Source: Pedobacter sp. MR2016-24 (GTDB lineage Bacteria > Bacteroidota > Bacteroidia > Sphingobacteriales > Sphingobacteriaceae). From it: DNA of 64,000 nucleotides. Positions 50,115 through 59,841 of the stretch are shown here, one piece after another. Both the position numbers and the translations under genes were made by a program. The DNA is taken from the NCBI RefSeq assembly GCF_026239655.1, contig NZ_JAPIVO010000008.1:248001-312000 (forward strand), given 5' to 3'. The first letter of the stretch is position 1; every line of letters starts with the position of its first letter. The notes beneath the pieces are model-generated. The model was not told the origin of the DNA. It ran no database searches and saw nothing but the letters and a program-made list of their open reading frames with translations.

Positions 50115-52301
50115 TTATAAATGATTTGGCCCCATGATAAAGGTTAATTGTCCACCTGCCATCACTTGCTGATGGGTGATATAACCTTCTTTTATTGCTT
50201 TGTGATTTAATACGACCGACTGTACAAAACGATTTTCAGGAGAAAGATTTTTTGCATTGATGTGCAGCGTTTTACTCCCCAGCTTTAGTGATGCCTTTGT
50301 ATAAGCCGGTGTGCCGAATACATATTTTCCATCCGCCGGATTCACCGGATAAAAGCCCAGCGAGCTGAAGATATACCAGGCACTCATCTGTCCGCAGTCA
50401 TCATTCCCGCTCAAACCATCAGGCTTATTTTTGTATTGGTTGGCCAGGATTTCAGGGATCAGCTGCTGCGTTTTCCAGGCTTTTCCGGCCAGGCTGTAGA
50501 GGTAGGCAATATGGTGACTGGGTTCATTCCCATGTGCATACTGACCAATTAAACCTGTCACATCCACCAGCGCACCATCTCCGAACACCTTCGAATCCAT
50601 AGTAAACAGGGAATCCAGTTTAGCAATGAACGGCTCATTTCCGCCCATGAGCGAAATCAGTCCGGGTACATCCTGTAATACATGAAAAGAATATTGCCAG
50701 GCATTACCCTCCGTATAATCCCCGCCAGATGTACTGGCATGTGAAACCTTCAGGGGATCAAAAGGCTTCACCCAATTGCCATCTGTATTTTTTCCGCGCA
50801 TCAAACGGACGGACGGATCAAAGAGGTTTTTATAAAAGCCGCTCCGTTTTAAAAAGAACTGGTAATCCTCAGTCTTCCCTAAACGCTGTGCCATTTGTGC
50901 CGCGCACCAGTCGTCAAAGCCGGCTTCCAGGGTACGTGACACCGCCTCTGTTTTGGTCATGTCAGACGGATAGTAGCCATAGCTATCATATTGTTTCCAG
51001 TCATGCTTAGGGTTACCATTAGTGGTCAGTGTTTTTTTTATGGCCCGGTAAGCACGCTCTGCGTCAAATCCCGGCAGCCCCTTTAAATATGCGTCAACGA
51101 TCACCGGAATAGAATGGTTACCAATCATACACCAGTTTTCTTTCCCCGCCAGTGTCCACACCGGTAAGGTTTGGGCAGCATCAAAATGATCAACCATGGT
51201 GTTGACGATTTCTGCATTCCGTTCCGGATACAAAATAGTATACAAGGGATGGGCTGCCCTGAAAGTATCCCACAATGAAAGTGTGGAATAGTAGTTTTTA
51301 TTTGCAGACTGGTGTACCTTGTCATCCGCACCGCGGTATTTCCCATCCGCATCGGCAATATTATTTGGCTGGATGAGTAAATGATAAAGACTGGTATAAA
51401 AGTTCTGCTTTTGCGCCAGCGTGCCTGTAATCTCCATTGCCGATAAATAGTGGTCCCATTCCCTTTTTGCAGCAGTTCTGATCGCTGTAAAAGTTTTACC
51501 GGAAGCTTCCTGCATGTTTAATTTTGCACCTGCAATACTGACTGTGGACAAGGCTACTTTGAGTCCTATTTTCGTCCCTTTGCTGACTTCAAAATCCACT
51601 ATCAGCTTCCTTTTTTTGTCGCCATCCGTAAAATGGTTTGCAATGAAGGGACGGTCAAATACAATGGTAAAATATGTTCTTTTCGTCACCCATTTTTTAG
51701 ACTGGATATAACCATTGATGGTCTGATTTCCCTCTGCTTCCAGCTGACCTTCCAGGATATGCATGCCCAGTTCCCTGGGAGAATTGACCAGGCCATTTTG
51801 GGCATCGATTAAAAGAGAAGCTTTGCCCGTCTTGCTGAAGGTGTACTGGTGTACGCCCACCTTGGCACTGGCGGTCAGTTCTGCCCTGATATTTCCTTCC
51901 TTAAGCAGCACCGTGTAATAACCCGGCTCTGCCTTTTCTGTCTGTTTTGAAAAACTGCTTTTCATTTTGGACGACTCTCCCTGGAAAGGAAAAATCAGGA
52001 CATCGCCCAGGTCACTTACGCCCGTACCACTTAAATGCGTATGTGCAAATCCCAGCAGCGTGCTGTCTGCATACTGGTATCCCGAGGTATAATCCCATTT
52101 GAAATTCCCTGTTTCCGGACTGAGCTGTACCATACCAAAGGGTACTGTTGCGCCCGGATAGGTATGTCCGAAACCACTTGTTCCGATAAAGGGATTCACG
52201 TATTTTGAATGCCCTTCCTGTGCGGAAAGCGGTTGCAGTGCGCCTAAAAGCAGAAGGCTGCAAATTAATATTTTAAATAGCTGCTGTCTGATTGGTTCCA
52301 T
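50115..52301 (-). CDS. GH92 family alpha-mannosidase (copy 2)
   Basis: About 728 residues from ATG 52301. That start has a purine-rich AGAGGGAGAGAA right before it, avoids overlap with the upstream stop, and is followed by the signal peptide (ILICSLLLLGALQPLSAQ). An ATG at 52322 would overlap by 8 nt. Canonical GH92 motifs: 'YVNPFIGTSGFGHTYPGATV', 'DTFRAAHPLYTILYPE', Glu in 'GDYTEGNAWQYSFHV' (about 531) and the two Asp in 'GNDDCGQMSAWYIFSSLGF' (634-635). It is expected to be a Ca2+-dependent exo-alpha-mannosidase in the periplasm. Unlike copy 1, it keeps the standard catalytic site. Confidence 0.92.
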   Translation of the reverse strand: MEPIRQQLFKILICSLLLLGALQPLSAQEGHSKYVNPFIGTSGFGHTYPGATVPFGMVQLSPETGNFKWDYTSGYQYADSTLLGFAHTHLSGTGVSDLGDVLIFPFQGESSKMKSSFSKQTEKAEPGYYTVLLKEGNIRAELTASAKVGVHQYTFSKTGKASLLIDAQNGLVNSPRELGMHILEGQLEAEGNQTINGYIQSKKWVTKRTYFTIVFDRPFIANHFTDGDKKRKLIVDFEVSKGTKIGLKVALSTVSIAGAKLNMQEASGKTFTAIRTAAKREWDHYLSAMEITGTLAQKQNFYTSLYHLLIQPNNIADADGKYRGADDKVHQSANKNYYSTLSLWDTFRAAHPLYTILYPERNAEIVNTMVDHFDAAQTLPVWTLAGKENWCMIGNHSIPVIVDAYLKGLPGFDAERAYRAIKKTLTTNGNPKHDWKQYDSYGYYPSDMTKTEAVSRTLEAGFDDWCAAQMAQRLGKTEDYQFFLKRSGFYKNLFDPSVRLMRGKNTDGNWVKPFDPLKVSHASTSGGDYTEGNAWQYSFHVLQDVPGLISLMGGNEPFIAKLDSLFTMDSKVFGDGALVDVTGLIGQYAHGNEPSHHIAYLYSLAGKAWKTQQLIPEILANQYKNKPDGLSGNDDCGQMSAWYIFSSLGFYPVNPADGKYVFGTPAYTKASLKLGSKTLHINAKNLSPENRFVQSVVLNHKAIKEGYITHQQVMAGGQLTFIMGPNHL

Positions 52302-52314
52302 TTCTCTCCCTCTT

Positions 52315-54099
52315 CTATTCATTGTGATACATCTGTTTTAATAAGCTTCTTCTGGAGCCGCCGTTGCTATACTGCTGCAGTTTCTTGCCTGACAAGCCTT
52401 CCCACAACCTGATGGTTTCGGCATCTGCCGGATCGTCCAGTCTGGCTTTGTAATCAGGCAAATAGCCCTGAAGGCCCATCAGCTGCACCATTTTGAAATC
52501 GGGATCCTTTACCGTTAGGTCTGAAAAATAAATCAGTGTAGCCTGCTGCTCCAGTAATATTTGCTGTACCTGCAGTACCGGAATATCCTGAACTGCCATC
52601 CTGTTTTGCTGCATCAGCGCAGCGGTTACCCCTGCGGCCTGTCCCAGTGCCATCCAGCAAGGTTCCATTCTTAAAGTAGAGAAACCGATATGCGTGCCTG
52701 ATACAGGAACCGGACATAGCACATTTTTGATCTTTTCACTAAACATCACCTCAATTGGTACGGTATAGGGCTGTGTTTTATAACTTAAAAAACCTTCCAG
52801 CACCGGCTTGCCGGCTTCTCTTTTTAATGTAGCATGGGAATCCAGCGAATAATGCCCGGCAGTAATACTGCTCCGGTAAAGCGGCGGACGTTCTTTTCCC
52901 GCTACAGCCAATGCATCATTCGCAGTGAATATATGCTTCCCGATAATTCTTCTTCCTTCCCTGACATAGACCTGCCGCGGAAAATGCTGGTTATCCTGGT
53001 ATTCATCACTGGCCAATCCCCATTCATTGACTTCAGCCCGGAATGCAGCCGGTAAAGCAGGATCATTCGCTGCGAAATAGAGCAGTCCCAGTATATATGA
53101 CCGGAGCCTTTCCGCAAATTTATCCCGCCAGGCCCAGCCGGCTTTAGGCCACCTGTAATTTTCTTCCGGTAAATCTGTAGAGATCAGGGCAGCATGCTGG
53201 TTATTGGCGTCTACTTTCCCATTGGGGATCAGTACACTGTTGACCACCACATCAATTCCATGCTTCATCGGACCGATGGCCTGCTGCCTGTTTTCCAGCA
53301 CATCAGTAATCAGTGAGATATATTCTTCCCTGTTATAGTTTGCAGGCCTCTCAAAAGGAATTCTTTTTGAGGCTACCTTTGTCAGGTTTACCCGGTAATT
53401 ATAAGCCTGGATGGCGGTATCCCCTTCACGTGTGCTTAAGGCAGCTATTTCCGGTCCCTCCCAGTATTTATAAATTTTACCTGCACCAGTTTCGCCGTAT
53501 GCTTTCCGGCTTTCACGCCCTACCCGGAATGGAATACCTGCTGCCGCTGCAAGATCACCTTCATAGGTACCATCAATAAATACTGCAGCAGTATAGTGTT
53601 CAATTTTACCATTATCCCGGTTCGTTACCTGGATAGAGCTGACCAACCCCTTACGGATCTTTACATTTTTGTCAAGCGCATCAAACTGCCGGCGCTTCAG
53701 GACGGTAATATCCGGATATGCAGCTATCATTTGCAAAAAAACCTGCTCTGCTACCGAAGGTTCGAAATGATATCCCTCTCTGCAATCTTTTACCTGCTGG
53801 GAATTTTCGCCATAGGTTTTGATATAATGTGATTTAATATGCTGTACAAATTCTAAAAATAAACCTGTGGTTGCCCCCCTGGTGTCAATATCTGTAGCGC
53901 CCAGCCCATTGGCCGGTAAACCTCCGATATGATGCGTACGTTCCAGTACCAGTACTTTCTCACCCATACGGGCTGCAGCAATGGCGGCAGTAATTCCGCC
54001 CGGATTGGCACCCACCACCACAATATCATACTTATTTTGTGCCAAGGCAGCCATAGTTATCACATGCAACAGCGATAACAGCCATAATCTTCTCATCAT
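52315..54099 (-). CDS. Secreted FAD-dependent oxidoreductase (PF12831 type) 1
   Basis: 594 residues with a signal peptide (LLSLLHVITMAALAQ). A Rossmann FAD site follows directly: 'YDIVVVGANPGGITAAIAAA' with the acidic end 'VLVLERTHHIGGLPANGLG'. Further on are 'AAVFIDGTYEGDLAAAAGIP' and a C-terminal 'STLRMEPCWMALGQAAGVTA', which closes the FAD site. The family is annotated FAD-dependent oxidoreductase; reactions are mostly unknown. Its start overlaps the GH28-like stop by four bases (ATGA). The signal peptide implies an exported, probably cofactor-carrying enzyme, which may use the Tat or Sec path. Confidence 0.88.
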   Translation of the reverse strand: MMRRLWLLSLLHVITMAALAQNKYDIVVVGANPGGITAAIAAARMGEKVLVLERTHHIGGLPANGLGATDIDTRGATTGLFLEFVQHIKSHYIKTYGENSQQVKDCREGYHFEPSVAEQVFLQMIAAYPDITVLKRRQFDALDKNVKIRKGLVSSIQVTNRDNGKIEHYTAAVFIDGTYEGDLAAAAGIPFRVGRESRKAYGETGAGKIYKYWEGPEIAALSTREGDTAIQAYNYRVNLTKVASKRIPFERPANYNREEYISLITDVLENRQQAIGPMKHGIDVVVNSVLIPNGKVDANNQHAALISTDLPEENYRWPKAGWAWRDKFAERLRSYILGLLYFAANDPALPAAFRAEVNEWGLASDEYQDNQHFPRQVYVREGRRIIGKHIFTANDALAVAGKERPPLYRSSITAGHYSLDSHATLKREAGKPVLEGFLSYKTQPYTVPIEVMFSEKIKNVLCPVPVSGTHIGFSTLRMEPCWMALGQAAGVTAALMQQNRMAVQDIPVLQVQQILLEQQATLIYFSDLTVKDPDFKMVQLMGLQGYLPDYKARLDDPADAETIRLWEGLSGKKLQQYSNGGSRRSLLKQMYHNE

Positions 54100-55547
54100 T
54101 TGAAATTTACCTGTTTTACAAATTCGTTTGTCTTTACCTGAGCAGCCTTTAACTTTTCACCATTTAAGGTGATGTTTTTGAAGGAGACCTTGTTCACCAG
54201 ATTCTCCGGACCATAACCCAATAACTCTACCGTCAGCGGTGTTCCTTTTACCATTATATTTTTAAAACTGATATTGTCAATATGTCCCCGGTGCTCATCC
54301 GTTGTCCACACATCTTTATTGATCCACAGGGATATAAATTTTTTAGACTCTTCTATCCTTAAGTTTTCAAAGCGGATATTGCTGACCAGACCACCATCAC
54401 AATGATAAACCCTTAAAGACCACTCCCTGGCCTGATCATGAATCACATCACAATCTGTAAACAAGACATCATGTATGTTCTCGTTGATTTCTGCACCCAG
54501 GCTTAAGGCATGTGCCACTTCGTTCCACAGTACACATTTGCGCACGGTAATCTTCCTCGTATCCCCTTTACCTTTTAAAGACTTGATCACCACCAGATCA
54601 TCGAGTGTTCTGATGAAACAATTTTCAACCAGTACATTGCTGCTGTTGCAGATATCCACGCCATCAGAGTTGGCCCGGTAACCCAGCAGTTTAATGTTAT
54701 CAATATGGATACCGGCCGACTGCCGCACGGGCAGCGTCCATAAAGGAGCATCACGTAAGATGATACCCTCAATGCTGATATTTTCGCCCTGAACCATGAT
54801 CATGTTGCGGGAATGGGTTGGACAGGCCGATGCATCAATAATTCCCCTGCCCCTTACTTTGATGTTTTTACCAGTTAAACTGATCGATGGCGGATAGGGT
54901 TTATTTTTTAATCCGCTTGTTGGCGTGGTGGATGCCTTTTCATTTTCCCCGATAACAGTTCTTAAAATAGCACCGCCGGCCAGGTAAAGGGTCTGGTTAT
55001 CTTTAACTACCAGTCGGCTGATCTCATGGATCCCCGGACCATAAAACAATACATCCGGGTCATTTGCATCAGGTTTATTCTTTTCTATCGTATTCGCAAA
55101 AATATGTAAGGACTGGATGATTTCACCATTGATTTCTACCGTTACCTGCTGACCGGCCTTAATTTGAAAAATGACTTTACCCGCTTTGATTTCCGCTGCA
55201 ATCTGATAGGAAGATGGCAGGATTTTTACCGTTTTAATCACTGAGGCTGCACTGACAGTAATTGTAGCACTCCCCGGTAAATCAAAATAACTGAACGCGG
55301 CCTCTTCAAAATAGCGCGCAGAATTTATCTTGTCATCCATCGCTTTGTAGCGCAGCTTACGGTCGGACGAAGCTACTTTTGCAACATAAACAGGCACGTT
55401 TTTCCCGGCAGCGGTCACCTGGTAAGCACGACTCAGCGTTTCGCCCGCAGGTGCCGGATAGATGATCACCTCTGATTCAGCCTTCCATGCAAATCCGCTG
55501 AATGCAGTAAAACAAAGGGTAAGTATAACAAGCAGTCTTCTTTTCAT
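54096..55547 (-). CDS. GH28-like right-handed beta-helix glycosidase
   Basis: 483 residues with a signal peptide (VILTLCFTAFSGFAW). An N-terminal beta domain (about 25-150) precedes a parallel beta-helix. GH28-type catalytic positions can be followed: Asp in 'RANSDGVDIC' (about 295, standard NTDG), the Asp pair in 'RTLDDLVVIKS' (about 316-317), and His in 'EVAHALSLGAE' (about 346), where the usual G-H-G has become A-H-A. The standard R-I-K may be replaced by 'SLRVYH'. GH28 enzymes cut galacturonan or related polymers by inversion. With the three Asp and the His kept, it is probably active, but on an unusual substrate. It lies in the operon between two FAD oxidoreductases. Confidence 0.82.
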   Translation of the reverse strand: MKRRLLVILTLCFTAFSGFAWKAESEVIIYPAPAGETLSRAYQVTAAGKNVPVYVAKVASSDRKLRYKAMDDKINSARYFEEAAFSYFDLPGSATITVSAASVIKTVKILPSSYQIAAEIKAGKVIFQIKAGQQVTVEINGEIIQSLHIFANTIEKNKPDANDPDVLFYGPGIHEISRLVVKDNQTLYLAGGAILRTVIGENEKASTTPTSGLKNKPYPPSISLTGKNIKVRGRGIIDASACPTHSRNMIMVQGENISIEGIILRDAPLWTLPVRQSAGIHIDNIKLLGYRANSDGVDICNSSNVLVENCFIRTLDDLVVIKSLKGKGDTRKITVRKCVLWNEVAHALSLGAEINENIHDVLFTDCDVIHDQAREWSLRVYHCDGGLVSNIRFENLRIEESKKFISLWINKDVWTTDEHRGHIDNISFKNIMVKGTPLTVELLGYGPENLVNKVSFKNITLNGEKLKAAQVKTNEFVKQVNFK

Positions 55548-55548
55548 T

Positions 55549-57534
55549 TTATTTCTTTTTAAATCTTAAACCATCCGCAATCACAACTCCGCCGTTGCCC
55601 TGATTCGATAAGACAATCTTTGGCCTGTGCTGCTTTGAAAATTTGTATTCTCCCAATGTATGCCAGTAACCTGCCGGCGCCTTCCTGGTCATATCCACAG
55701 CTACCACTTTACGGCCCTCATCACAGTCGATCATAACTAATGCATTTTTACTCCTGTTTTTATCGGCCGAGTACATTAACGCTACTTCATACATTCCATC
55801 TTCTTTCAGTTCAGGGAAATAAGTAGCAGATGCTGTTTGTGTGGCAGACTGGCTGGCAAACCGGTAATTGTATAACAGGAAGGGTGCTGAGCTGATAGAA
55901 TGCAGCCACTCGCCCTTAAATACGGCATCAGTATCGTCCATTACATAAGCACTGCTATCTTTATTCAGGAAAAATCCCGGTTTTGTGTCATACTTCAAGA
56001 TCTGCTGCTGTGTCCGTAATTTTGTGCGGAGCTGATCTGTATTTACTTGCTGAACCGTTATATTTTCTCCGATCGCCATCGCAGCCGCTACCCCCGCCGC
56101 ATGTCCCGTCATCATGAAAACAGGCTCCATTCTTAGTGAGCCGTAAATAGTATGTGAGGCCGACAAACACACGGTGACAAAAAGGTTTTCACAGTCTGCC
56201 GCCCTGGGAATGAGCGCAGCATAAGGGATCTCATAAGGTCTGAAAGGCGCATGTTCCATTTCTCCTTCATGCACCAGCTGTCCTTTGGGAGTGATAAATT
56301 GCTGTACCGTATGGCAGTCCATAAAATACGAGCCCATCGCAATACCATCTTTCTTATGAATATTGTCCCACGCATCCTGCTGTTTCATCACGTAAGCTCC
56401 CGACATTCTCCTGCCTTCTCTCACATAGAGCAGATAAGGCCAGTTGCCATGGTCAGCAAATTCATCTTTCGGATAACCATAACGCCGGGCATCTTTTCTC
56501 AGCTCATCCGGTACACGACTGTCGTTTGCTAAAAAATAAAGATAGCCCTGCTGGTATGCTTTATGGTAATTTGCGATTTCATCACGTTCAGCATAGCTGC
56601 CATCCGCATAATTCCATGAGGCATTCACCAGGTCTAAATGGTTGATGTCTGCTTTTTCATTGGGCATCGGATAAACTGTGGTGACCTGATCGAAAGTCCT
56701 CAGTTTCTCCTTATGAATCTTATTTAGCAGATCCCTGTATCTTTCCGGCTGGTAATTTTCAGGCTTGACAAAAGGGATACGGTTGTCAGCCTTTGTGGTT
56801 AAAGACAGGCGGTAAGTATAGGCCTGTACCTTTTTGTCTGCACCGCCCTGAGTTGCGGTCTCATCAAATAGATAATCCAGCGGAAAATCTTTACCAAGCA
56901 GCCTGATTTCATTAATCCTGTCCGGTTTTAGTATTCCGGTAACCTTATACTGCTGTATTCCCGCTGAAGATTCGTTGTATTCCTCTTTACTTTCCCTGCC
57001 TATACGATAAGGAACCTGACTCCAGGCCATCAGATCTCCCTCATAAGTGGCATCAATAAACATCTTTGCACCATAGGTATCACCATTGGACAGGAACAAC
57101 GCTGTTATTTTACCGGCCCTTTTCTGAACCCCGGTTTTTTCCTGCAGTTTAGCCTGGTAAATCACATCTACGCCTGCTTCACTCATCATTTCCAGGTACA
57201 CCTTCTCTGCCGCAGAGCTCTCCATTTCCGTACAAAAACGGTTCATTTTATAATGTGCACCTACCCTTTTCAAAAATTCCATGGTATAGCCCCCTACAGT
57301 CTCAGGATTGCCGATATCCACATGCCCCAGTCCGCTGGTCGTTAAACCGCCCAAATGCAGGTTCGGTTCCAGGATAGCTACCTTTAATCCTTCTTTTGCA
57401 GCAGCATAAGCCGCAATTACACCCGATGATGTGCCGCCGTAAATGATCAGATCGTAGCTTTTAATTGGTTTTGAACGCGTAAACGCGCTCAAAACCAAAA
57501 CCAAACCACAAAACACCCAAATTAGTCTCTTCAT
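55549..57534 (-). CDS. Secreted FAD-dependent oxidoreductase (PF12831 type) 2, with C-terminal binding domain
   Basis: 661 residues with a short signal peptide (LVLVLSAFTRSKPIKS). FAD motifs: 'YDLIIYGGTSSGVIAAYAAA', 'VAILEPNLHLGGLTTSGLGH', 'AKMFIDATYEGDLMAWSQVP' and 'GSLRMEPVFMMTGHAAGVAA'. It is a paralogue of the protein at 52315-54099. An extra C-terminal domain of about 130 residues (about 530-661; 'YFPELKEDGMYEVALMYSAD', ending 'VVIADGLRF') has the golvesin/xanthan-lyase C-terminal look, a domain found in envelope polysaccharide enzymes. It lies 1 nt before the GH28-like gene. Confidence 0.88.
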   Translation of the reverse strand: MKRLIWVFCGLVLVLSAFTRSKPIKSYDLIIYGGTSSGVIAAYAAAKEGLKVAILEPNLHLGGLTTSGLGHVDIGNPETVGGYTMEFLKRVGAHYKMNRFCTEMESSAAEKVYLEMMSEAGVDVIYQAKLQEKTGVQKRAGKITALFLSNGDTYGAKMFIDATYEGDLMAWSQVPYRIGRESKEEYNESSAGIQQYKVTGILKPDRINEIRLLGKDFPLDYLFDETATQGGADKKVQAYTYRLSLTTKADNRIPFVKPENYQPERYRDLLNKIHKEKLRTFDQVTTVYPMPNEKADINHLDLVNASWNYADGSYAERDEIANYHKAYQQGYLYFLANDSRVPDELRKDARRYGYPKDEFADHGNWPYLLYVREGRRMSGAYVMKQQDAWDNIHKKDGIAMGSYFMDCHTVQQFITPKGQLVHEGEMEHAPFRPYEIPYAALIPRAADCENLFVTVCLSASHTIYGSLRMEPVFMMTGHAAGVAAAMAIGENITVQQVNTDQLRTKLRTQQQILKYDTKPGFFLNKDSSAYVMDDTDAVFKGEWLHSISSAPFLLYNYRFASQSATQTASATYFPELKEDGMYEVALMYSADKNRSKNALVMIDCDEGRKVVAVDMTRKAPAGYWHTLGEYKFSKQHRPKIVLSNQGNGGVVIADGLRFKKK

Positions 57535-57540
57535 TCTATA

Positions 57541-59112
57541 TTATTGCTGTACAACCTTAAACGATACAGTATAAAATCCTTTGGTCGTATCTTTAGGATC
57601 TACTGTAATAGATTCAATTTTCATCATTCCAATCTTAGCCCCGCTGGTGGAAGTTGCCGCTGTCTGGAAAAAGGCAACCTCGCCCGCCACATAATTGGCA
57701 AAATCTGCCGTTACCTGTGCGCTGTTCAGATAAGTTTGTACGGCACTGGCCTTCAGCTCTGCTGAGGTAACATTATCGAAATTAAAAGCGAAGGAACCAG
57801 GCGTAAACTTTTTGATCTTAGTGGCATTTCTTGGTACACCCGTCCAGTTTTCCATCAGTGGAATGCCATTGGCCACATCTCCTGACCAGGCCTCTCCGGG
57901 TCTGTTGGTAGATGCCTGATATAAACGGACTGCACCGCCGAAGAAATAGAAGTACAGATCAATATTTGGCCTGTTCGTATAGAATTGTGCCAGGGAATAT
58001 GTTTTCATATCCTTCACAGAATAGAAACAGAATACCCCCGGGTAAGCCGGATCTGCCACTTTTGAATAAAACTGCGATCCAATCCTCGCATTGGGATGAT
58101 AATTCAGGTCAATAATGGTCTGGATATCAACTGTAGTTGATCTGCCCAGCTGGTCATATGCTGTAATTCTGATCCCTGTAGTGGTCGGTGTAAAGGCCGG
58201 AAGATCAGCAATGAAATTGACCGCTTTTTCTGAAGTATAAGTTTTTGCAGCCGCTGTGATTTCTGTAACAACGTTTTTCTCCAGTTTGTACACCCTGATC
58301 GCATTGATTCCTATGCCAGAAGTAGCGGTAAAATTTAACGTTTTAGTAGTATTACTGGCCGCAATAATCGGCTCCAATGTGGTTGATCCGGCCACTTTCA
58401 GTTCAGGCAATGGTATAGCAATATACCTGATGGGCAAGGTTTCAATTTTAATTTTCCCGTAAGCATCTGTCACGGAAACCTGCAGTGCATTATCCCCGGC
58501 TTTGTACAGGATTTCCTGATCAAATTCGTAAGTCAGCTGCTCTGTGCCTAAAGCAGGATTCAGGGGAACAGGCGTGGTACCTGCTGCAGAAAACAGGTTT
58601 ACTTCTACCTTTGCTATCGCTGATGCCGCAGTTACGCTGAATTTTGTACGGGGGATCACGATGCTGCCCGAGTTTTCATCAATTAAGATTTCAGCTACCG
58701 GAAAAGTAATCACCGGTGCCGCCAGATACCTGGTCACACTGATCGGGATCACTTTCTCCACCGTTCTCCCTGCCCTGTCGGTAGCAATAATTTTAAAAGA
58801 CTGGAAGGTATCATCCCACAAAGGCAGTTCTTTCACCGAATACTGCGTAATGTCGTAGAAGGTGGTAATTTCTTTAAAATCCGTTTCTACACCCGCTTTA
58901 ACAATCTTCATTTTAACCGACTGTAAACCTGCTTCGGCGAATACCACACATACCAGTGGAATATTATCCGCCTTGTTTAAGTCCGGCTGAATAACATCCA
59001 GGATCGACTTGATTTCCGGTGCTTTCGTATTGGAATAATCCATTTCCCGGTCTTTGCTGCATCCTGCTGCCAGGATCAGGAAAGCGGCCATTAAGGCCAT
59101 AACTTGTTTCAT
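57541..59112 (-). CDS. Ig-like domain surface lipoprotein of the SusE position
   Basis: About 523 residues from ATG 59112 (another ATG lies at 59118). Lipoprotein signal 'LMAAFLILAAGCSKD'. Several beta-sandwich units can be seen at about 30-360 (for example 'VKMKIVKAGVETDFKEITTF', 'SFKIIATDRAGRTVEKVIPI' and 'GIRITAYDQLGRSTTVDIQT'), followed by a C-terminal domain with aromatic residues ('VDLYFYFF'-like strand, 'NRPGEAWSGDVANGIPLM'). It has no enzyme motif. It stands where a surface glycan-binding protein is expected after susD, and probably binds the glycan. Confidence 0.8.
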   Translation of the reverse strand: MKQVMALMAAFLILAAGCSKDREMDYSNTKAPEIKSILDVIQPDLNKADNIPLVCVVFAEAGLQSVKMKIVKAGVETDFKEITTFYDITQYSVKELPLWDDTFQSFKIIATDRAGRTVEKVIPISVTRYLAAPVITFPVAEILIDENSGSIVIPRTKFSVTAASAIAKVEVNLFSAAGTTPVPLNPALGTEQLTYEFDQEILYKAGDNALQVSVTDAYGKIKIETLPIRYIAIPLPELKVAGSTTLEPIIAASNTTKTLNFTATSGIGINAIRVYKLEKNVVTEITAAAKTYTSEKAVNFIADLPAFTPTTTGIRITAYDQLGRSTTVDIQTIIDLNYHPNARIGSQFYSKVADPAYPGVFCFYSVKDMKTYSLAQFYTNRPNIDLYFYFFGGAVRLYQASTNRPGEAWSGDVANGIPLMENWTGVPRNATKIKKFTPGSFAFNFDNVTSAELKASAVQTYLNSAQVTADFANYVAGEVAFFQTAATSTSGAKIGMMKIESITVDPKDTTKGFYTVSFKVVQQ

Positions 59113-59129
59113 TAACATATGACAATGAA

Positions 59130-59792
59130 TTAAAATGCTTGAACATAATTGGCATCACGCTTATAGTAGGCAAAAGCCGGGAAAACATGAATTGCACCAT
59201 TGGTAGTTAGAATATTGGTGGTAACCGAGCTGATGCTGGCACTCACAAAATTGCTTGGTCTCAGGTTAACAATGATATTTCCATTGGTAATCGGAGAACC
59301 GACCGAGTTTGCTGAGGATTTATTGACCTTGATCGTTAATAAGCCATCTTCCCCCGCCAGCAGCGTCTTCACGTAAATCGGTTCAGTCGGCAGTTTCTTA
59401 TCATAAGCATGGTATTCCCCCTCTATGATATGGTATTGCAAAAGTTTGCGCACTTTCTCTGCATCAATATTTTTAATGGAACTAAAACCATATTTGGTAA
59501 TAAAGCTGGTCATGCCCGTATTGTTGATCAGCAAATACGTATATTTTGCATCTGTCTGTTCATAAACACTTTTCATACCTGCATATTCAGCAGCCTCCGT
59601 CATTAAAGAAAAGACATCTGGTCTGCTCTGCATAAATTGCCAGGTAGTCATGTTCACATGCGTGTCTATTGCCTCTCCTTCATATGCATAGCTTTTTTGT
59701 AAAGCCAGTTTTTTACAACCTGTTAAGGTCAGTAAGCTGCATACCTGCAGCATCAGCAGCAGGCAGGTATATCTTTTTAGTATTGGTTTCAT
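59130..59792 (-). CDS. Fasciclin-domain lipoprotein
   Basis: 220 residues. Lipoprotein signal 'LLMLQVCSLLTLTGCKK'. One fasciclin (FAS1) domain spans about 45-215: 'MTTWQFMQSRPDVFSLMTEA', 'YTYLLINNTGMTSFITKYGF', 'VRKLLQYHIIEGEYHA' and 'LTTNGAIHVFPAF', following the H1/H2 pattern of the family. FAS1 domains mediate adhesion. It lies 49 nt after susD and before the Ig-like lipoprotein. It may help hold the substrate at the cell surface. Confidence 0.88.
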   Translation of the reverse strand: MKPILKRYTCLLLMLQVCSLLTLTGCKKLALQKSYAYEGEAIDTHVNMTTWQFMQSRPDVFSLMTEAAEYAGMKSVYEQTDAKYTYLLINNTGMTSFITKYGFSSIKNIDAEKVRKLLQYHIIEGEYHAYDKKLPTEPIYVKTLLAGEDGLLTIKVNKSSANSVGSPITNGNIIVNLRPSNFVSASISSVTTNILTTNGAIHVFPAFAYYKRDANYVQAF

Positions 59793-59841
59793 TGATGATT
59801 CTCTTTTAGTGGATATGAAATCTGTATGCCTGTGGCAGGGA

